Assembly: GCA_050250815.1 (NCBI GenBank)
Contig: JBFWNY010000052.1
Coordinates: 1-17,572 of the forward strand
Origin: JAEUMD01 sp050250815
GTDB taxonomy: Bacteria > Pseudomonadota > Alphaproteobacteria > Rhizobiales > Hyphomicrobiaceae
Reading direction: 5' to 3'
Length of the DNA: 17,572 bases
The first letter of the stretch is position 1; every line of letters starts with the position of its first letter. This document shows positions 15,050 to 17,572 of this stretch, piece by piece. The notes under the pieces were generated by a model that was given only the letters and a program-made list of their open reading frames with translations, ran no database searches and was not told the DNA's origin. The translations under genes and the position numbers were made by a program.

Positions 15050-16021
15050 GTGGCCGACATTTCAAAGCGAGCGACGCTGAAGATGCTTGCGGCGACAACC
15101 GCATTGCCGGCACTGATTCCCGTTTTCAGCCTGGAGGCCGGGCCACTCACCTACAATCTGAAACCCGCCCGGATCACGGATGGCGTCTGGCTGATTTCGG
15201 GTGCTCAAGAGGCAATCGATCGGGCCAACGGCGGCGCAATCGCAAACGTCACGATCTTCGACACGCGTGACGGTGCCGTGATTGTAGATACGGGACCATC
15301 GAAGCGCTATGGCGTCGAGCTGCGTGCTGTCGCCGAACAGATCACCGGAAAGGCTGTTGCGCGCGTCTACCTCACGCATTTCCATCCCGACCATGTATTT
15401 GGCAACCAGGCCTTCCGCTCCGAAGAGATCGGAACGCTGCAGGGGGTGATCGATGGGCTAGAAGCCTTGGGCGAGGACTTTGCTTCGGCCATGTATCACG
15501 CGGTCGGAGACTGGATGCGCGGTACGGAGCTGGTGCTGCCTCGACGTGCGGTGAGCGAGGGTGTCGAGGACATCGGCGGCCGACGCTTCCGGCTAATTCC
15601 GCTTTCCGGTCATACGGGTGCCGATCTCGTCATTTTGGAGGAAACATCGGGTGTTCTCGTTGGCGGCGATCTCGCCTTCCTAGATCGGGCACCCACGACG
15701 CCGCACGCTGAACTGGCTCACTGGCGCAAGAGCCTCGAGACGCTTGCTGCTATCGGACAGAAGATGTTGGTGCCTGGACATGGGCCCGTCGAGCCGGGGC
15801 GGCGAGCGCTTGAGCAGACACGGAACTGGATCGATGGGATGGAGGCGCAAATCCGTGACGCTTTCGAGCGCGGGCTATCTATGACCGAGGCGATGGCCGA
15901 GCCCCTCGGCACCTATGCCGGCAACATCGTTCTCGCGCGTTACGAGTTCGAGCGTTCGGTCATGCATTTCTATCCGAAACTTGAATCCGGTACCTGGCCG
16001 CGAGTCGACGATCGAGGCTAA
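15050..16021 (+). CDS. Quinoprotein relay system zinc metallohydrolase 1 (SoxH-related)
   Basis: Metallo-beta-lactamase-fold hydrolase, 323 aa from GTG 15050. Metal ligands are complete: His110, His112, Asp114 and His115 in THFHPDHVFGN, His188 in LSGHTGADL, Asp207 in VGGDLAF and His244 in VPGHGPV. This matches the SoxH-related group that accompanies PQQ dehydrogenases and SoxYZ-like carriers. The substrate is unknown; a thioester or thiol adduct held on the carrier is plausible by analogy with glyoxalase II. The N-terminus SKRATLKMLAATTALPALIP resembles a Tat signal with Lys-Arg in place of Arg-Arg. The frame is open back to 14714, but that part overlaps the carrier gene out of frame. GTG 15050 follows the carrier stop by 4 bases; ATG 15083 would cut the signal short. 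Confidence 0.88.
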   Translation: MADISKRATLKMLAATTALPALIPVFSLEAGPLTYNLKPARITDGVWLISGAQEAIDRANGGAIANVTIFDTRDGAVIVDTGPSKRYGVELRAVAEQITGKAVARVYLTHFHPDHVFGNQAFRSEEIGTLQGVIDGLEALGEDFASAMYHAVGDWMRGTELVLPRRAVSEGVEDIGGRRFRLIPLSGHTGADLVILEETSGVLVGGDLAFLDRAPTTPHAELAHWRKSLETLAAIGQKMLVPGHGPVEPGRRALEQTRNWIDGMEAQIRDAFERGLSMTEAMAEPLGTYAGNIVLARYEFERSVMHFYPKLESGTWPRVDDRG

Positions 16022-16090
16022 CGCGCTTTGCTTTAAGTCACTCGTATTTCTCTAAGGCGCGACGACGTTGTGTGAATGCGCGCCGCTGCG

Positions 16091-16108
16091 TTTGTACTAT
16101 TTGGCAAT
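16091..16108 (+). promoter_or_regulatory. PQQ-island 18-base element, copy upstream of the alcohol dehydrogenase
   Basis: TTTGTACTATTTGGCAAT, one mismatch to the copy at 12630-12647. It ends 109 bases before the dehydrogenase ATG and points toward it. Just downstream lie AAGACG (16109-16114) and TAACGT (16131-16136), 16 bases apart. This spacing loosely recalls the AAGACA/TAGAAA boxes described for the Methylobacterium mxaF promoter, but the match is weak. Confidence 0.6.
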
Positions 16109-16170
16109 AAGACGAAACGACCCCCTGCGATAACGTCGCACCCGGCCAGACTTCCGACGTGCCGCTAGAG

Positions 16171-16182
16171 CCCGTTAACGGG
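16171..16182. repeat. Perfect 12-base palindrome CCCGTTAACGGG upstream of the dehydrogenase
   Basis: The sequence is its own reverse complement, and it ends 34 bases before the ATG at 16217. It probably lies in the 5' leader, so it could be a dimeric operator or a short hairpin. It is not found before the cytochrome or propeller genes. Confidence 0.45.
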
Positions 16183-16203
16183 GAAGCAGCCAGGAAACCA
16201 ACC

Positions 16204-16210
16204 AAGGGGA
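16204..16210 (+). promoter_or_regulatory. Ribosome binding site of the PQQ alcohol dehydrogenase
   Basis: AAGGGGA sits 6 bases before ATG 16217. Another ATG at 16210 overlaps it but is in a different frame that closes after about 40 codons, so 16217 is the start. Confidence 0.75.
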
Positions 16211-16216
16211 TGCCTT

Positions 16217-17572
16217 ATGAAGACCTGGAAATGGTTCGCCACCGCCAGCGTGCTGGCGCTTTCGGTGACCCTCGCCCAGCCCTCGCTTGCCGACGTCTCG
16301 ATCGACGACATCGTCAAGGACGCGGAGACCACGGCTGACGTTGTTAGCAACGGCTTGGGCCCGCAGGGCCAGCGCTACAGCCCGCTCAAGACCGTCAACA
16401 CTGGCAACGTTGGCGCTCTCGTTCCTGCTTGGGCAATGTCGCTCGGCGGCGAGAAGATGCGCGGTCAGGAGACACAGCCGCTCGTCAAGGACGGCGTGAT
16501 GTACATCACGGGCTCCTACAGCCGCATGTGGGCTATCGACTCGAAGACTGGCCACGAAATCTGGCAGTATGACGCCCGTCTCCCCGAAGGCATCCTGCCC
16601 TGCTGCGACGTCATCAATCGTGGCGCTGCGATCCATGGTGACAAGGTCTTCTTCGGCACGCTCGACGCCAAGCTGCTGGCGCTCGACGCAAAGACCGGCA
16701 AGGTCGTCTGGTCGAAGACCATCGACGACTTCAAGGGTGGCTACTCTTATACAGCTGCTCCGCTGATCGTGCCTTCCAAGCACGGCCCTCTCATCGTGAC
16801 AGGCGTGTCGGGTGGTGAGTTCGGCATCGTCGGCCGCGTCGAAGCACGCAAGGTGGAGGACGGCGAACTCGTGTGGTCGCGTCCCACCATCGAAGGCCAC
16901 ATGGGCATGCTGAACGGCAAAGAGTCGACCATGACCGGCAAGCAGGGCGCGACCTGGCCGGGCGACCTTTGGAAGACCGGCGGCGGCGCCACCTGGCTCG
17001 GCGGCACCTACGATCCTGAGACGAAGCTGATCTTCGTTGGCACCGGCAACCCGGCGCCGTGGAACAGCCACATGCGTCCGGGCGACAACCTCTATTCGTG
17101 CTCGCGCCTCGCGATCGATCCGGATACCGGTGACATCAAGTGGCACTTCCAGACGACGCCCAACGATGGCTGGGACTTCGACGGCGTCAACGAGGTCGTT
17201 TCGTTCGATCTCAACGGCACCAAGGCTGCAGCGACCGCCGATCGCAACGGCTTCTTCTACGTGCTCAACCGCGAGACCGGAAAGTTCATCGGCGGCTATC
17301 CGTTCGTGAAGAAGATCTCGTGGGCAAAGGGCCTCGACAAGGACGGCCGCCCAGTCTACGTGCCCGAGAACCGTCCGGGCGATCCCACCAAGTCGAAGGA
17401 CGGAAAGAAGGGCGACAGCATCTTCGCCGTGCCCAGCTTCCTGGGCGGCAAGAACTGGATGCCTATCGCGTATTCGAAGGACACCAAGCTGTTCTACATC
17501 CCCTCAAACGAGTGGGGCATGGACCTGTGGAACGAGCCGGTGACCTACAAGCGCGGTGCGGCCTATCTGGGC
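16217..17572 (+). CDS. exaF: PQQ-dependent alcohol dehydrogenase, lanthanide type (ExaF/PedH-like), 3' end outside window
   Basis: Periplasmic quinoprotein that oxidises primary alcohols, with ethanol more likely than methanol. 452 codons are present with no stop; relatives are about 600 aa, so roughly a quarter is beyond the edge. Signal peptide ends PSLA (residue 25). The mature sequence resembles the ExaA/PedE clade: QRYSPLKTVN, RGQETQPLV, YSRMWAID, LPCCDVINRGAA, VEGHMG-like IEGHMG, FLGGKNW. The adjacent Cys129-Cys130 pair is the PQQ-site disulfide. Predicted metal/PQQ residues: Glu201 (GGEFG), Asn278 (GTGNP), catalytic Asp320 and Asp322 in GWDFDGVNE. The second Asp is the extra lanthanide ligand; calcium enzymes have Ala or Ser there. 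Codon choice is strongly biased to aag, ggc, gtc and ctc, suggesting high expression. The exaF symbol is by motif and is provisional. Confidence 0.9.
   Translation, partial: MKTWKWFATASVLALSVTLAQPSLADVSIDDIVKDAETTADVVSNGLGPQGQRYSPLKTVNTGNVGALVPAWAMSLGGEKMRGQETQPLVKDGVMYITGSYSRMWAIDSKTGHEIWQYDARLPEGILPCCDVINRGAAIHGDKVFFGTLDAKLLALDAKTGKVVWSKTIDDFKGGYSYTAAPLIVPSKHGPLIVTGVSGGEFGIVGRVEARKVEDGELVWSRPTIEGHMGMLNGKESTMTGKQGATWPGDLWKTGGGATWLGGTYDPETKLIFVGTGNPAPWNSHMRPGDNLYSCSRLAIDPDTGDIKWHFQTTPNDGWDFDGVNEVVSFDLNGTKAAATADRNGFFYVLNRETGKFIGGYPFVKKISWAKGLDKDGRPVYVPENRPGDPTKSKDGKKGDSIFAVPSFLGGKNWMPIAYSKDTKLFYIPSNEWGMDLWNEPVTYKRGAAYLG

Noticed and set aside
16210..16330. ATG at 16210 opening a roughly 40-codon frame
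   Set aside because: It overlaps the ribosome site of the dehydrogenase, has no ribosome site of its own, and is out of frame with the conserved protein.
8..17572. Insertion sequences, CRISPR arrays, tRNA or prophage remains
   Set aside because: I read both strands for direct-repeat arrays, transposase motifs and tRNA-like cloverleaf ends and found none. The genes are contiguous and intact apart from the window-edge cut.

Overview
High-GC, densely packed bacterial DNA. The gene families (PrtD/PrsD-type type I secretion, an HlyC-like acyltransferase, and the PQQ alcohol dehydrogenase accessory set) point to an alphaproteobacterium, probably Hyphomicrobiales and possibly a methylotroph or alcohol oxidiser. 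I see no rRNA, tRNA, CRISPR array, transposase or attachment site.

Layout. (1) 17-2605: divergent surface-polysaccharide genes, a GtrB/ArnC-like polyprenyl-phosphate glycosyltransferase (minus) and UDP-glucose 6-dehydrogenase (plus). (2) 2621-6792: a minus-strand type I secretion operon ordered toxin-activating acyltransferase, ABC permease/ATPase, HlyD adaptor; the last two genes overlap by 4 bases. No RTX substrate or TolC-like outer-membrane gene lies in the window. (3) 7090-9573: HrpB-type ATP-dependent helicase. (4) 9693-10883: glutaryl-CoA dehydrogenase. (5) 10899-17572: a periplasmic quinoprotein (PQQ) alcohol-oxidation island. On the minus strand are a YVTN beta-propeller protein and a rhodanese-like Cys-Cys-Trp protein. 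On the plus strand are cytochrome c-550 (PedF type), a MoxJ-like solute-binding protein, a fused SoxYZ-like carrier, a SoxH-related zinc metallohydrolase, and finally a PQQ alcohol dehydrogenase of the ExaA/PedE/ExaF clade, cut by the right window edge after 452 codons.

How the genes work together. The dehydrogenase should oxidise an alcohol in the periplasm and pass electrons to the PedF cytochrome. It has an Asp-Phe-Asp motif at the metal site, the signature of lanthanide-dependent enzymes. The MoxJ-like, SoxYZ-like, metallohydrolase, Cys-Cys-Trp and propeller proteins are the usual but poorly understood companions of such enzymes. Their chemistry (a single carrier cysteine, a zinc hydrolase, a rhodanese-like thiol protein) suggests a thiol-bound intermediate relay.

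The most striking non-coding signal is an 18-base element, TTTGYACTATTTGGCAAT, present almost identically upstream of the cytochrome gene and of the dehydrogenase gene. A weaker copy faces the propeller gene. All three point toward their gene and lie about 75-110 bases from its start, which suggests one regulator for the whole island.
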